Below are positions 1 through 11,480 of a stretch of DNA of 64,000 bases, piece after piece. Source of the stretch: Amaurobius ferox (taxonomy: Eukaryota; Arthropoda; Arachnida; Araneae; Amaurobiidae); the NCBI GenBank assembly GCA_951213105.1, contig OX578137.1, positions 54,668,236 to 54,732,235 of the forward strand, read 5' to 3'. Both the position numbers and the translations under genes were made by a program. The notes below the pieces were generated by a model. The model worked only from the letters and a program-made list of their open reading frames with translations, was not told the DNA's origin and ran no database searches. The number at the start of each line of letters is the position of its first letter. Position 1 is the first letter of the stretch.

Positions 1-166
1 TCACTGTCACAGTTACTTAGCGTTGTGCTTCTTGATAATGATTCAGTTATAATTTTAACTTCTGATCTTCTTAATTACAAAATTGAATAAAGAAAGTTAT
101 TTATATTTAAACCTGTCTGGTTATTTAACATCTTTGTCTCTTGAAATTGTGCGTCTGTGTTTTCAG

Positions 167-316
167 GAGTGGACGCCTTACAAGGTAAGGTTTTATTGCA
201 TCTTTGTATTTATTGCATTGCAGGTCATCCATGGATTTATTCCTGGACGAGAGAACTTCGAAATAGAACCTGGGTTTCAACATTTATGGGTTGTGCCAAC
301 AAACTTCACGGCTTAA
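167..316 (+). CDS. possible 3' terminal exon(s) of a host gene (speculative)
   Basis: An 18-nt block (167-184, EWTPYK) is preceded by a pyrimidine-rich TTTTCAG and followed by GTAAGG. A second block (224-316) is preceded by TTGCAG, reads VIHGFIPGREN...VVPTNFTA and ends at TAA 314-316. Both lie in one frame. The intervening 39 nt (185-223) looks like an intron but is very short and a multiple of three, so a single unspliced exon 167-316 is equally possible. The residue mix looks more protein-like than other open frames here, and the following bases are plain AT-rich sequence. I do not recognise the family. This may be the end of a gene entering from the left, or chance. Confidence 0.2.
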   Translation, partial: EWTPYKVRFYCIFVFIALQVIHGFIPGRENFEIEPGFQHLWVVPTNFTA

Positions 317-497
317 CACATTCACGGAATTAGCATATTTGCTTCTTACTAATTACAAACTTCAAATATCTTATTAATTTCGTATCACATATAGCATGTC
401 TGTCACTTGGCGTCCTATTTTTCCCCGTGATATTTTGGTGCCTGGCACCGTGATTCCACTATACGTATTTTCCGTCGTCACGCTAAAGCGGTGTGAC

Positions 498-756
498 ACT
501 TAAATATATCCATTAAATGTTTGTTTCATACGTAATTTTTAAAGACGGAAAGAATAAGGCTAACCTCATTACATAGAACTAGTCGTTCTCGAGATATTGT
601 AGTTATTTCGTATTTTCTCTACGCCAACAATAAAAATAATCCAGTTACCAAATGAAAACGAAAATTGAACTAAAAGTGAATTAAAGTTAAGTAAAATAAA
701 GAGAACTTGTATATAAGATGGCAGGGAAAGTCATGTGCTGCCCACATCAGATTTTT
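498..756 (+). mobile_element. family A interspersed element, 5'-truncated unit (A0)
   Basis: Starts within the family motif around AATATATCCATTAAATG and runs to the family end GCAGGGAAAGT...GTGCTGCCCACATCAGATTTTT. It abuts unit A1 directly, so this is the remaining 3' part of a first tandem unit. It contains the conserved ACTAGTCGTTCTCGAGATAT block shared with A1-A3. No coding potential is evident. Confidence 0.7.
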
Positions 757-1497
757 ACTTTCCCTGCAATACATGGCAATGTATAAGGAAAGTATTGGAA
801 ACATGCCGAAAATCGCAACTCGAGTTTTCGACGGATCTAGACGTTTTGAGACCTCTATAATACGAAAAAACCATTTTTAGCGTGCCGTCTGAGTGTATGT
901 CTGTGTGTCTCTTGGTCTGTGTACTGTATGTATCCAATTTAAATCAAAATCTAATGGACCGAATTTCATAAAATTTGGTAGGTAAGTCACTTGAGTATGT
1001 TCCTTGTATTGATTAGTGTTTAGCACGATTCGAGATAAAAGAACCCGCTTTGGGAAATGGCCTGTAAAAATTGCCTGCAACCACTCTATCTGAAAAAGTA
1101 ATAGACCGAATTTCAGAAAATTCGATAGATAAGCCGCTTGTGGGTTATCCTGGTGCTGATTAGAGTTCGGAACGATACGGAAAAAATAACTTGCGTTTTT
1201 TTGCAAAATGGCCAGCAATAATCGTCAAAATCTAAAATAAAACAATACGTAGGATCAAATATATCCATTAAATGCTTTTTTATACGTAATTTTTAAAGAA
1301 GAAAAGAATAGGACCTACCCCATTACACTAGGACTAGCCGTTCTTGAGATATCTTAGTTATTTCATATTTTCTCTACGCCGCCTTTGAAAATAAGTCCGC
1401 TTACCAAATGAGAACTAAAATTGAATTAAAAGTGAATAAATTTAATTAAAATAAAGAGAACGTAGAGAGAGTCATGTGCTGCCCACATCAGATTTTT
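757..1497 (+). mobile_element. family A interspersed element, full unit (A1)
   Basis: Begins with ACTTTCCCTGCAATACATGG, which with the following TGTATAAGGAAAGTATTGG can fold into a hairpin, and ends with GTCATGTGCTGCCCACATC then AGATTTTT. Inside are a TGTGTCT-rich microsatellite, two copies of a block around TTTCATAAAATTTGGTAGGTAAGTC, and the GACTAGCCGTTCTTGAGATAT block. Minus-strand open frames in it (for example 877-1218) are repeat readthrough with no recognisable protein. The end structure and central microsatellite resemble non-autonomous Helentron/DINE-1-like elements; that assignment is inference. Confidence 0.75.
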
Positions 1498-2178
1498 ACA
1501 TTCCCTGAAATACATGGTAATGCATAGGGAAAGTATTCGAATCATACCGAAAATCGCAACTCGAGTTTTCGACGAATCTACACGTTTCGAGACCTCTAGA
1601 ATACGAAAAAACTATTTTTAGCATGACGTCTGTGTGTCTGTCTGTCTGTGCAGATTTTGTATCCACTCCAACTAAAAAACTAATCGGCAGAATACCATAA
1701 AATTTGGTAGGTAAGTCATTTGTGGGCGAATCTGGTGCTGATTAGTTTTTAGTGGGATTCAAGATAAAAGAACCCGGCCTTTTTTTGCGAAATTGTCCAC
1801 AAAAATTGTCTGTATCCACTCTAGCGGGTCTGTATCCACTCTAGCGTCTCTTGTGGGTCACCCTGGTCCTGCTTAAATTTTGATATGATTCGAAAAAACA
1901 CAACCTGTCTTTTTTTGACAAATGGCCCGCAAAAATACGTACTTGTTTTATACGTAATTTTTAACGATGAAAAGAATGAGACCAACCATATTGCACTAGG
2001 ACTAGCCGTTTTCGAGATATTTTAGTTTCTTCGTATTGTCTCTACGCCACCTTTGAAAATAAATCCAGTTACCAAATGAGAACGAAAATTGAATTAAAAG
2101 TGAATTAAATTTAATTAAAATAAAAAGAACGTAAATATAAGTCTGCATAGAAAATTATGTGCTGCATACATCAGATTA
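1498..2178 (+). mobile_element. family A interspersed element, second full tandem unit (A2)
   Basis: Starts with a diverged ACATTCCCTGAAATACATGG immediately after A1 and ends with ATGTGCTGCATACATCAGATT. Same internal order as A1, with an extra short direct duplication of GTCTGTATCCACTCTAGCG near 1818-1845. The head-to-tail join A0-A1-A2 has no intervening host sequence, so the three units form a true short tandem array. Confidence 0.72.
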
Positions 2179-3044
2179 TTTTATTTTTGTGATAAAGTAA
2201 ACTTCCTATAATCCGCATTTGAAGAGCTCCGTAGTATTTTGGAAATTCCAAATGAAGGAAAGAAATAATAATTTACGGATTGCGCTGTTGTTTATTAGTA
2301 TTTAAATCATTCACAATGATTTTATTTAAGATACGAAGAAACGATGCTTACCGATTTGTCTGGTTAAACAATTTCGTATGGGGTGACAATAATTTGATTA
2401 TACATTTGAGAGACTGTATTTAGTTTTCTTTTTTTTTCACACACTTTCAACAGAAAAGGTAAATTTTCTTACTTTAGCATGAGAACGTAATGAGAACTTC
2501 GCTAATCTTGCCACATTTTGTATGAAAAATGTATTCGGTATAAATAAAAAAATCCAAAATCTTGGCCGAATATATTAAATAAAAATTTGCATATGGGACG
2601 AAATAAAATATGCACTGATATCACTGTTTGTTTCCTATACTCGAGAAATGGAATCTAAAAAGTATACGTGACCACGCTTTATTTTTAAAACTACTGAGTT
2701 AGATTATTTGAGTTTCATTTCCAATTTTTAAGATTGAAACTCCAACAGGTTTTGATAAAAATGGCTTGATTTAATTTGATTTGATTTATTTGTTAATATT
2801 TTTCGAATAAGACAAAAAATACACAGATAGATTCTAGAATGAAACATTATTTAATGCATATAAGAAATCTAATTTTAAAAATATTTAAAATTAAATTTTT
2901 GATAAATGCAATGAATTTTAAACTAATAAAGGGTATTACATTATATGGTCTAAAATTTCTGTTAAAAATGTTTAGATTTACAGGATCTAAATATACGTGA
3001 AGGAAATATTCAATATCAATATACCATCGTGAGGGATATTCTAA

Positions 3045-3849
3045 GTCGTCAGTTAGTCGTAATTTTTATTCATTTGACGAGATTTTCGTTAATTTGGCAA
3101 CATTTAAAAAGTCGCCAAATCGGCGACATTCAACCAAATTTGTAGCCAAAATCTCGCCAAACGTTATGGACGAAGAAATAAATTATTCTTATAGCAGATA
3201 AATACCTATTGGCGTTTATCTGCTATAAGAATAATACAAAAGTACTACTCAAAATATTTTTTCACATGAATGGAAAGAGTTAGATCCACGAGAATGATTT
3301 CCCCAAATTTATCACATGATATTACATATAAAAAGTGAACATGTGTCTCAACAATTAATTTTTTTTTTAGTTTATAGAATTTTTAATAAATTTATTTGAA
3401 AAATGTGCAATATTTCAAGGACGGTTCATGCTAGCGTAAAGTCTATGTCAATCGTTTTCTAAGGAAAAATTACATAAGAAATGTCTATTTGTGTAACTTT
3501 ATTAAAGGTTTTGATTTTTTGATGATTTTTTCAAAATTTCACTCGAAAATTTAGGGGGGTTCTGGGCATTTGATTGTGTTTAAAAACAATAGCCTTCCAG
3601 TATTCACTGATCGTAATGTTTGTACCAAATTTCATTCGAATTGCTTCATTCGCTCGTAAGATATCGTTTCCACAGACTCACTGACACACACACATACTTT
3701 CATATACGCACACACACATACACATCACCTCAAAAATGTTCGATTCGTGATCAGGGATGCTTGAAACTTGTCCTCCCGTCGAAAACTCGAATTTGAATTT
3801 TCGACCCCGTCACAGTACTTCCCTTATACTATGTTTTTGAGGAAAGTAA
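3045..3849 (-). mobile_element. family B interspersed element, truncated
   Basis: Minus-strand copy related to 14221-15150. It ends at 3849 with the terminal hairpin sequence (TTCCCTTATACTATG...GAGGAAAGT). Inside are an (AC)n microsatellite near 3684-3725, CGAATCGAACATTTTT on the minus strand, and the TTGGCGACATT-type block near 3100-3130. The outer end TCTGATGTGGGCAGC is missing. The matching position in copy 2 of the duplication (about 51100-51310) lacks it, so it probably inserted after the duplication. Confidence 0.65.
3182..3235. repeat. perfect 21-bp inverted repeat (hairpin)
   Basis: ATTATTCTTATAGCAGATAA plus one further A (3182-3202) is followed by a 12-nt loop and then by its exact reverse complement (3215-3235). 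It sits inside a family B copy. Other B copies have only the left arm here (about 6780-6810 and, on the other strand, about 14830-14875), so the right arm looks like a templated inverted insertion rather than a family feature. Confidence 0.85.
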
Positions 3850-3973
3850 GAAAATGCAAAAGCCCGCAAGTTACTAAATAAAAGGTTCTGATGTGGCTGC
3901 TCAGAGAGGACATACTCAGTCTACATATTCAAATATCGTCCTTCTTTCATAATGTATCAAATTAAGTTTTAAA

Positions 3974-4257
3974 AATATATTTAATTAGAATGGATATACA
4001 TCAATTTTAATAAGCTATTAAATTTAAGACAAACAATCATAGGTTTCAAAAGTAATTTAATAAAGCCACATTTTTAGCCACTGATGAAGGGCTTGGTGAT
4101 GCCCCACAACTCTTTGGCTTTGTAAATTTCGCCACTGATGAAGGATATGTTGATGCCCGAAAGCGCTTTGGCTTTGTAAACTCATGTACGTCAGAAGGGT
4201 GGTTTTATTAAATGACTGTTTAAACCTATGATTGCCTGTCTTTAATTTAATAGTTTG
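3974..4257 (+). mobile_element. small Penelope-derived element with inverted ends
   Basis: Flanked by AGTTTTAAA on both sides (3965-3973 and 4258-4266). The matching locus in copy 2 (about 51388-51440) has no insertion, reading AGATTTACA at the site. Ends of 55-57 bp are inverted copies of one another: 4015-4071 (starting CTATTAAATTTAAGAC) and 4199-4253 (ending TTTAATTTAATAG). Between them lie two tandem copies of a ~54-nt GCCACTGATGAAGG motif. The same motif occurs in the terminal repeats of the larger PLE at 52.8-56 kb, so I read this as a tiny non-autonomous PLE derivative. No coding capacity. Confidence 0.6.
4078..4190 (+). ncRNA. tandem hammerhead-ribozyme-like cores
   Basis: Two units 54 nt apart begin GCCACTGATGA (CTGATGA at 4081-4087 and 4135-4141). 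Each is followed by a possible stem II (GGGCTTGGTGATGCCC in unit 1, GGATATGTTGATGCC in unit 2). Unit 2 has GAAA at 4159-4162 then GCGCTTTGGCTTT, compatible with a very short stem III and a cleavage triplet. Unit 1 has CACAA in place of GAAA and is probably inactive. Hammerhead motifs with minimal stem III are known from Penelope-like elements. Pairing of stem I is not obvious by eye, so activity is unproven. Confidence 0.4.
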
Positions 4258-6199
4258 AGTTTTAAAGTTTTATTTTTTTTAATCCTACCAAAGTCTCGAC
4301 AGCACCAAGGTACCCCACAACTGATTTAACTACCAAATATATAAAACAAACATTGGATAGTTTCATAACTACGATGAAAACATCTTCAGCTTTACAAAAG
4401 AAACTTAAATATCTAAATAATTGTTTATATACATAATTTTAAAGTTGAGCTTTTTGAAATTATTCAGGTCATTTTTATGCTCTTCATGTCGATGACAGTT
4501 TAGCTGTGTTCTACATCACTCTCTAAATCATATTGTTGACATTGATGATATTTGGGATATTTTGAATTCCATTGGTATTTGAATTCAATTTACATTTGAA
4601 ATGAATAACAACAATTACTTGAGATGTCCTTGCCATCTGCAACGGTGATAAATTTTTGCTATAGTTTTCGTAAACCTTATAAGGTATATTTATTCTACAT
4701 AAAAATTCCTGTCATCTACCTAATCAGAAATTTTCTGTTTTCCTATGGGTAAGCAAACAGTAATTAAGTGCTGTGTTTTATTATAGTATATCCTATTAAT
4801 AAACCAGCATTTTAAATTACTTACGTACAAAATGGCTGCGGGCCTAACTAGCATAAATAAAATTTGTGAATTAAATTATTTTATCCTAATATAACTCAAA
4901 AAATAATTTCATGTCAGCATGGTATGCATGCTGCATTTTGAATTAAATAAGGTACCACACATAACGAAAAACAGTTTTTTGATTTTATACTTTGAACAAC
5001 TGAGTAAAAATGTAATATAGAATAGTGTGCGTTTCAAAAAACTTGCATCCGCCATATTGCCTCTAGAAAAAGGCACGTTTAAAAAGAAAAACTTCTGTTT
5101 CAAAACTAGATAATATGTTGCGTAGGTTAGTTTTTCTTTCTGTTTTATACCGTTGATATAAATATGACTTCATATTAAAAAATAATAGCATTTCGAGGCA
5201 GATATTATTTTGATATTCGCTTCATCTTGAAATTGCAGTTTGAAATCATTTTGAAATGACAAAAGGATTTGATTTGTGTTTTCAGGATAAATGTGATAAC
5301 ATTTTTTATACAAGATAATATTTATAATAATTTCTTTAGAAGAAAAGAACTATGAAAATAATAGAGAGCTCTGTTCTGGATGTTATTTAGTACATTTCAT
5401 TGCTAAAATCACCAAATTGTCTATTGCATTTTAAAAAGTACAATGATTAATTTCAATTACTTATTAAAATATTGATATATTGCATTGCTTTTATTTAATA
5501 CTAAATATTTTCTGTAATTGTTATAATAACTTCTCAAAATGTAATATTCTACAGTTGTGAAGAAGTCATCCTAATAAATTCATTCAAAATGAAACAAATT
5601 TAGATAGCAACAAACTTTAGTATTCTGGCTGTGAGTTCAATTGTATGGCTTCCAGTGTATAGAATAGTCACACTATTAGATTGAACATAGTTATGGTTTT
5701 CACAGGACGAATCCTATAGCTGTATGTTAAATGTTTCTCCATTTTAAAATTAATAGTAAATATTTACAAATAATAGTGAATGTTAGTTTTAATTTATATT
5801 TTTATTTTAAATTTGTGTGATTCAGAAATAACTTTCCGTTTAGGATATGTTTTCAATATTTGATTATAATTATTATGTCCTATATATACACGTAATATTT
5901 CCTGCGGCCATGCAGCATTAGTCATACATTTTAAAGTAAAGTATTCATAAATTTTTAAATGAGATGAAAGACGTTAGCAAAAGCATCAAATATTAATATG
6001 TGTAAAAAATAAATTACTTACATATCTAAAAACATTAATTGAAGTTCAATATTTGCCTAAAATAGAAAGGTATAAATGAGAAAAACAGTGCATGGAACAC
6101 ATCATCTACACAAATTGGACACATAGAAACTAGTGGACTTAATAAAAGGTGAATAAGTAAGATATTATAAACGAAGTGAGCAAAAAGTGCAAATAAATT

Positions 6200-6365
6200 A
6201 GAGACAAAGCCATGCTTGTTGCAATGAATACTTCCAGCGTTTCGGACGTAACGCGCATTCCTAACGGCAGCAGTCTGCAAAGGTATGAAGTTCATCCCAT
6301 TGATCCTAAGAGTGCTTTCATAAATGGAGAGTTAAATGAAGCGATTTCTATGATAAATACCAGAA
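6200..6365 (+). pseudogene. Ty1/copia-type reverse transcriptase fragment
   Basis: One frame reads KAMLVA..., then IDPKSAFINGELNEAISM. The second part matches the copia RT motif usually seen as the D-K-TAF-L/Y-GEL-E-IYM pattern, which contains the first catalytic aspartate. Sequence upstream of it in the other frames resembles the preceding K-A-L-V-A-K and QRFG motifs. It stops soon after (RKF then TGA). Corresponding fragments lie at 54345-54500 and 56090-56260, so the fragment was present before the segmental duplication. No gag, integrase or LTRs are visible. Confidence 0.6.
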
Positions 6366-6526
6366 AATTTTGAAAATGGAGAAGGAAATGTTAACAATTT
6401 TCAAAAGATAATAACTGCACGGTTTAAAACAAAATACAATATATTGGAATGCAGAAATATGATCTATTTTAAATAACATAGGATTTAAAGTACAGCAGTA
6501 TAGCATTTATGTATATATAAAAAAAA

Positions 6527-7264
6527 TCTGATGTGGGCAGCACCTGACTTTCCATATATAATGCAATGAATTTACTACTTTTATAGTAAAGAAAAATAGG
6601 TTATTCTTATAGTAGATACTTACATTATTTCTAAGTTATTGAATATTCGTCAATTAGTCATTATTTTTATCTATTTGGCGAGATTTCCGTTAATGTGGTA
6701 ACATGTAAAAAGTCACCATGTTGGCGACATTTTGCCAAATTCGTCTCCAAAATCTAGCCTTATGGATGGAGAAATAAGTTATTTTAATAGCACATAAATG
6801 ACTATTGGCGTTCAAATACAAAAGTATTACTCAAAGTACCTTTTCTCAAAAATTTATGTCAATCGTTTTCTAAAGAACAAATCACATAATAAATGTCTAT
6901 TTGCGTCACTTTATTAAATGTTTTGATTTTTAATGGTTTTTCAAATTTTCCCTTCGAAATTTGAGGGATTCTGAACATTTATGTTTAAAAACAATAGACT
7001 TCTACTATTAACGGATTGCAATTCCTGTACCAAATTTCATTCAAATCGCCCCATTCGTTCAGGATATATCGTCTCCACAGGCTCACTGACACTGAGACAC
7101 ACACACACACACACACACATACTTTCACACACCCATACACAGACATCACCTCAAAAATGTTCGATTCGTGATGAGACCTGCTCTCCCGTCTAAAACTCGA
7201 ATTTGAATTTTCGACTCCGTCACAATACTTTCTTTATACAATCTATTATGTATATAAGGAAAGT
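6527..7264 (-). mobile_element. family B interspersed element, full-length insertion
   Basis: On the plus strand it starts TCTGATGTGGGCAGCACCTG and ends ATAAGGAAAGT. Copy 2 of the duplication lacks it: 54630-54680 reads straight from TATAAAAAATG into the downstream flank, while here the left flank is an A-run and the right flank is AAAATATCC. Inside are (AC)n near 7100-7120, the minus-strand CACGAATCGAACATTTTTGA block, and the GGCGACATTTTGCC block near 6722. The 70-codon frame 6981-7193 is repeat readthrough. This copy defines the element ends best. Confidence 0.75.
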
Positions 7265-8439
7265 AAAATATCCATATATTTTATACTGTACGTAGGGTTC
7301 TTTCATTTAGTTCGACAAATAAAAATTTATCGTTTTATTTTGATTTTCTGTATTTAATACACTTCTGCAAAGTTATCAATTTTAATCCAACACGTATATT
7401 ATTTAAAAGCATATGTATGCCAAGCTAAATTTTTTAGAAGTCACATAATGCAAAATCTTAAATTATAATTACAATATAAAACCTCACAGAAGAAACATAT
7501 GATAAAATGCTTTGTTCTTCAAAAACAAATACAAAAATATATATTAAACGTATAAATCTTTACTGATACAACAAACATGAACTATTCATAAATCCTGGAA
7601 ATGAATATATTAGATGAGATTCTGTATATCAGCTAAATAAAATAAGATATCATTGTAGTGTTGCATTCAAATACTCAAGCAATATAGTCTAAAATATACT
7701 CGCGAATGAATTTAAAAGCCACTGTATCTGATTACTTGATTTTTCAGTTCTCCGTTTCAAGTTTGAAAATGCAACAGTTTCTGATACGAAAGATGGTATG
7801 ATTCGTTTATTGGTTTTATTCTAAAGACTAAAACACATTTACATGATTTTAAAAAGTAAGTTGGTTTGATATTTAAAATAAGATGACAAATTGAAAATGC
7901 AGTAGTTTAACTTTTTGCGTTAAAACATATATAATTGCATTTTTGCAAACAATATCCAGTAAAATATATTCTTAGATTTGTTGAAATATTGATATGCATA
8001 ACAAATTAAATCTTTCTATCTGCTGAACTAGAATACAATTTCCGAAGTGGATTACAGTTTATAAAAAAAAATTATTTTTTTGCAACATTTCATTTAACAC
8101 GATCTTATGTTTATGTAATCAAATTCCATTTATCATATAGTAACATGAAATTTGGTTATGTTGTTCTATTTTGTGGTATACATTTTAATTGTTCTGATTT
8201 TCAACATTATCAGACCAGACTGTTTTATGCCAGGCATAGGCATGTATTCATTATAGGGGAAGAATTCGAGACCAGGAGCAGTTAATATGTCCAAATATGT
8301 ATAAATATAAAATAATATACATATATACATAAATTTTTGTATACACAATAGCTGCAACAAATATTAGTGGTTTTTCAGGAAAATTGAATTCCGTGTTTAC
8401 TCATGAAAAATCTTACATTTTCATTTGTGAACTAAGCAC

Positions 8440-9570
8440 TGCAGGGTTGACGTTAAATGAGCACGTAAAACGCGCTCATGTAATTTATCTTAGAACTTGC
8501 TGTCTTTCAGTAAGCACATAATACTGTGCTTCTAGTTAAAGTAGCGTTATCAGATGAATAAGTAAAAAAGTGCTTTTCACGAAGGATGTACAAAAATGCT
8601 CTACTGTGCTCAAAAGAGCAAAAAGGTAAAATTTTTGTATCATAACATAAAGAAATGTGTAACCCGATGTGAAGTCAGTAACAGATCGCTACTATATCAC
8701 TACCGACTTCGTTAAGCAAGAGAAAACTATAATACTGCAAGAAGTAGTAAATCGTAAAGATAACTTTTGATTTGCAATTAAGCTATGCTAAAATTTAATG
8801 TTACTTATAATAAATAATAAAAAAAGTAAATCTGAGCAAGTTAATATCTGTTTGTTGGATAAGTAAATTTAATTTTATGTTTGTTAATGAAATTGCTTTT
8901 CAGGAACACCCTGCAACACAATAAGTTAACAATGGTGTGTTATTACTTCGGCAATGTACAAAAATTTACCGTGGGTATCATGAAATAACCAACGAAAGCC
9001 GTAGTTATATCCGTGGTTATAGGTATATAGTCTAGGCGTGGTCTACATAATAATATATAGACCACGCCCACATGACAAGAGAAATTTGGCATACTGATAC
9101 CGTAGAGTAAATGCGAGCCAAGGGTGTGGGGGGGAGGGATCAAAGCCACCTCTGCCCATCAAGTAGAGGTTAAGAGAGACTCCTGAAATGTTGGCTGTGG
9201 ACTAGGCACATCAAAATATGTACCCAAGAATCCCTATATTTCATGTGGGAACTAAGTACATAAAACTGTGCTATGAAGACACGCTGCAAGTTTGCCGCTG
9301 AATGAGCACGTAAAATGCGATCATGTAATTTATCATAAAATGTGTTAACTTTCTGTAAGCACGCAATACTATGCTTCCGACCTCTGCTAAAGTCGCGTTA
9401 CCAAATACATACGTTTGCCGAAGGAGGTACAAAGATGATCTATTGTGCTCCGCCTGTTTATTGGATAAGTAAGTTTGTTTATTAATCAAATTGTTTTTCA
9501 GCAACACCGGGCAATACAATAAATTAACTATGGTGGGTTATCACTTCGGCAATGCACAAAAATTTACGAT
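8440..9570 (+). repeat. local tandem duplication inside copy 1
   Basis: 8450-8975 and 9290-9570 share the blocks ATGAGCACGTAAAA, TCATGTAATTTATC, GCTTCTAG/CGACC...AAAGT-GCGTTA, TTTTTCAG-AACACC and TTCGGCAATG-ACAAAAATTTAC. The second unit is shorter (internal deletion). Copy 2 has one such block (57540-58075). Between the units, 8977-9280 holds a GC-richer stretch with CCACGCC motifs. Confidence 0.6.
9035..9068. repeat. short inverted repeat
   Basis: GGCGTGGTCTA (9035-9045) and its exact complement TAGACCACGCC (9058-9068) flank a 12-nt AT-rich loop. No role is apparent; there is no T-tract immediately downstream. Confidence 0.6.
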
Positions 9571-9897
9571 TAGCGGATCACTTACTAAATAATTACAAGT
9601 AATTAATTTAATTCAATTAATAATATTTTATACGCCACAAAATCTAAATGAATTCAATGGTAAAATATAATAAAATAATCGATCGTTTTTGCAAATATAA
9701 ATCAAAACATCTATAAAATGATTAATTATGCACTAATAGAGTTAATTTAATATTTAGGATATTTTTAATGTACCTGAAGGTTTAAAAGTAGTTTTGCGTA
9801 TATAGCTGTTCTCGAGTTATAGTTGAAAGAATGTTAAAACACATAAATCCACAATTAAAACATTTTCCGAACAAAAAATCAAAGATTTTAGATTTTT

Positions 9898-10636
9898 ACT
9901 TTCCCTGCAATACACGGTAATGTATAGGGAAAGTATTGGAATCATGCCGAAAATTGCAACTCGAGTTTTCGACGGATCTACACGTTTCGAGACGTCTAGA
10001 ATACGAAAAATCTATTTTGAGCGTGACGTCTGTGTGTCTGTCTGTGCAGATTTTGTATCCACTCTAACTAAAAAACTAATTGACCGAATTTCATAAAATT
10101 TGGTAGGTATATCACTTGTGGGCGGATCTGGTGCTGATTAGTTTTGGGTATGATTCGGAATAAAAGAACTCGCCTTTTTTTGCGAAATGGCCCGCAAAAG
10201 CTTGTATCCACTCTAGTTGAAAAACTAAAGGACCGAATTAAACAAAATTTGGTTGGTAAGTCACTTGTGGGACACCCTGGTGCTGATTAGATTTTTGTAA
10301 GATTCGGAAAAGAATAACCTGCCTTTTTTTGCAAAATGGCCCGCAAAAATCGACAAAATCTAAAATAAAAAACTACGTATGTTGAAATATATCCATTAAA
10401 TGCTTGTTTTATACGTAATTTTTAACGAAGAAAAGAATAAGACCAATCCCATTAAACTAGGACTAGCCGTTCTCGAGATATTTTTGTTTTTGTTTTTTTC
10501 TCTACGCCACCTTTGAAAATGAGTCAGTTACCAAATGAGAACGAAAATTGAATTAATAGTGAATTAAATGTAATTAAAATAAGATAATGTGTATATAAGT
10601 CTGCAGGGAAAGTCATGTGCTGCCCACATCAGATTT
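9898..10636 (+). mobile_element. family A interspersed element, full-length insertion (A3)
   Basis: Starts ACTTTCCCTGCAATACACGG with hairpin partner TGTATAGGGAAAGT, and ends TCTGCAGGGAAAGT then GTGCTGCCCACATCAGATTTTT. AGATTTTT stands on both sides (before 9898 and at the end), either a target duplication or part of a T-rich target. The matching locus in copy 2 (58390-58440) lacks the whole element. Near-terminal ACTTTCCCTGCA / TGCAGGGAAAGT form an inverted pair. Confidence 0.75.
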
Positions 10637-11394
10637 TTTTTTATTATTTATAGGTCAAGTTTCATTCGTATTCAAGTTCTTTTGCAGCTCTTTGGGCTGT
10701 TCAAAACTTCCTTCAGATACTAACTCTAACTCAGCTGCATGGTATAGATAAAGCAGTAAATCACATAGACACGATTTTCTTGAATTTTCATATGAACTAA
10801 AATATCGTATCCATGTACTTAGATAATGTTATGATTTTGATCGCAAAACTTTCCGAAAATAGATTTAAAACTTTCACCCTTCGTTCCAACACGGGGAAGC
10901 GAATCAAAACGTGCTTCAGTTTAACTAAGGTCTCGGGTTTTATTTAACTATCGTTACCTCAATTTGTTGCAAGTCACGTACCTCCAACTCTCATTTTTGA
11001 CTATGCAGCAACTTGTTATCAATAAATACACATTTTCGAAACATATTTATTTCAATATACAATGCTTAAAAGCATATGTGACATCCACACATATAAAATT
11101 TTATATTCAAAATACATATTCAGAATTTTATGCAGAATGAATGTTATTAAAAATATCTGAAGCAAGAAACTCCACTCGACAACTTCATTTACTCCATATT
11201 ATTCGAGTTTGCTTGTATCATAGTAAGCAGTGCTAGGATTTTTATGACCTGAAACTTACTAGAAAATATAATACAAAAATTGCATTTGTGACCCACAAAG
11301 CAAGAAAAACCCATATGAAATAATGACCCAAATATTTATATGTGTATTTAATTTACCCTACATACATGGCATATGGTACAGAGCAGTTATTGCA

Positions 11395-11480
11395 ATGGGA
11401 TCGAAAAGTAAAATTAGAATTTTCGAATCGAACATTTTTGAGGAATGAGTGTGTGTATGTGTGTGTGTGAGAGAATATCT
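11395..11480 (+). mobile_element. family B remnant
   Basis: GGATCGAAAAGTAAAATTAG and CGAATCGAACATTTTTGAGG followed by (TG)n match the hairpin-proximal part of family B. At the equivalent site in copy 2 a longer B copy is present (60420-61235), so this B insertion predates the duplication and was truncated here by a deletion that also removed sequence equivalent to about 61.2-63.2 kb. Confidence 0.5.

Noticed and set aside
4078..4190. CRISPR-like array from two spaced repeats
   Set aside because: Only two units, eukaryotic context, and the repeated part is a hammerhead-like core rather than repeat-spacer units.
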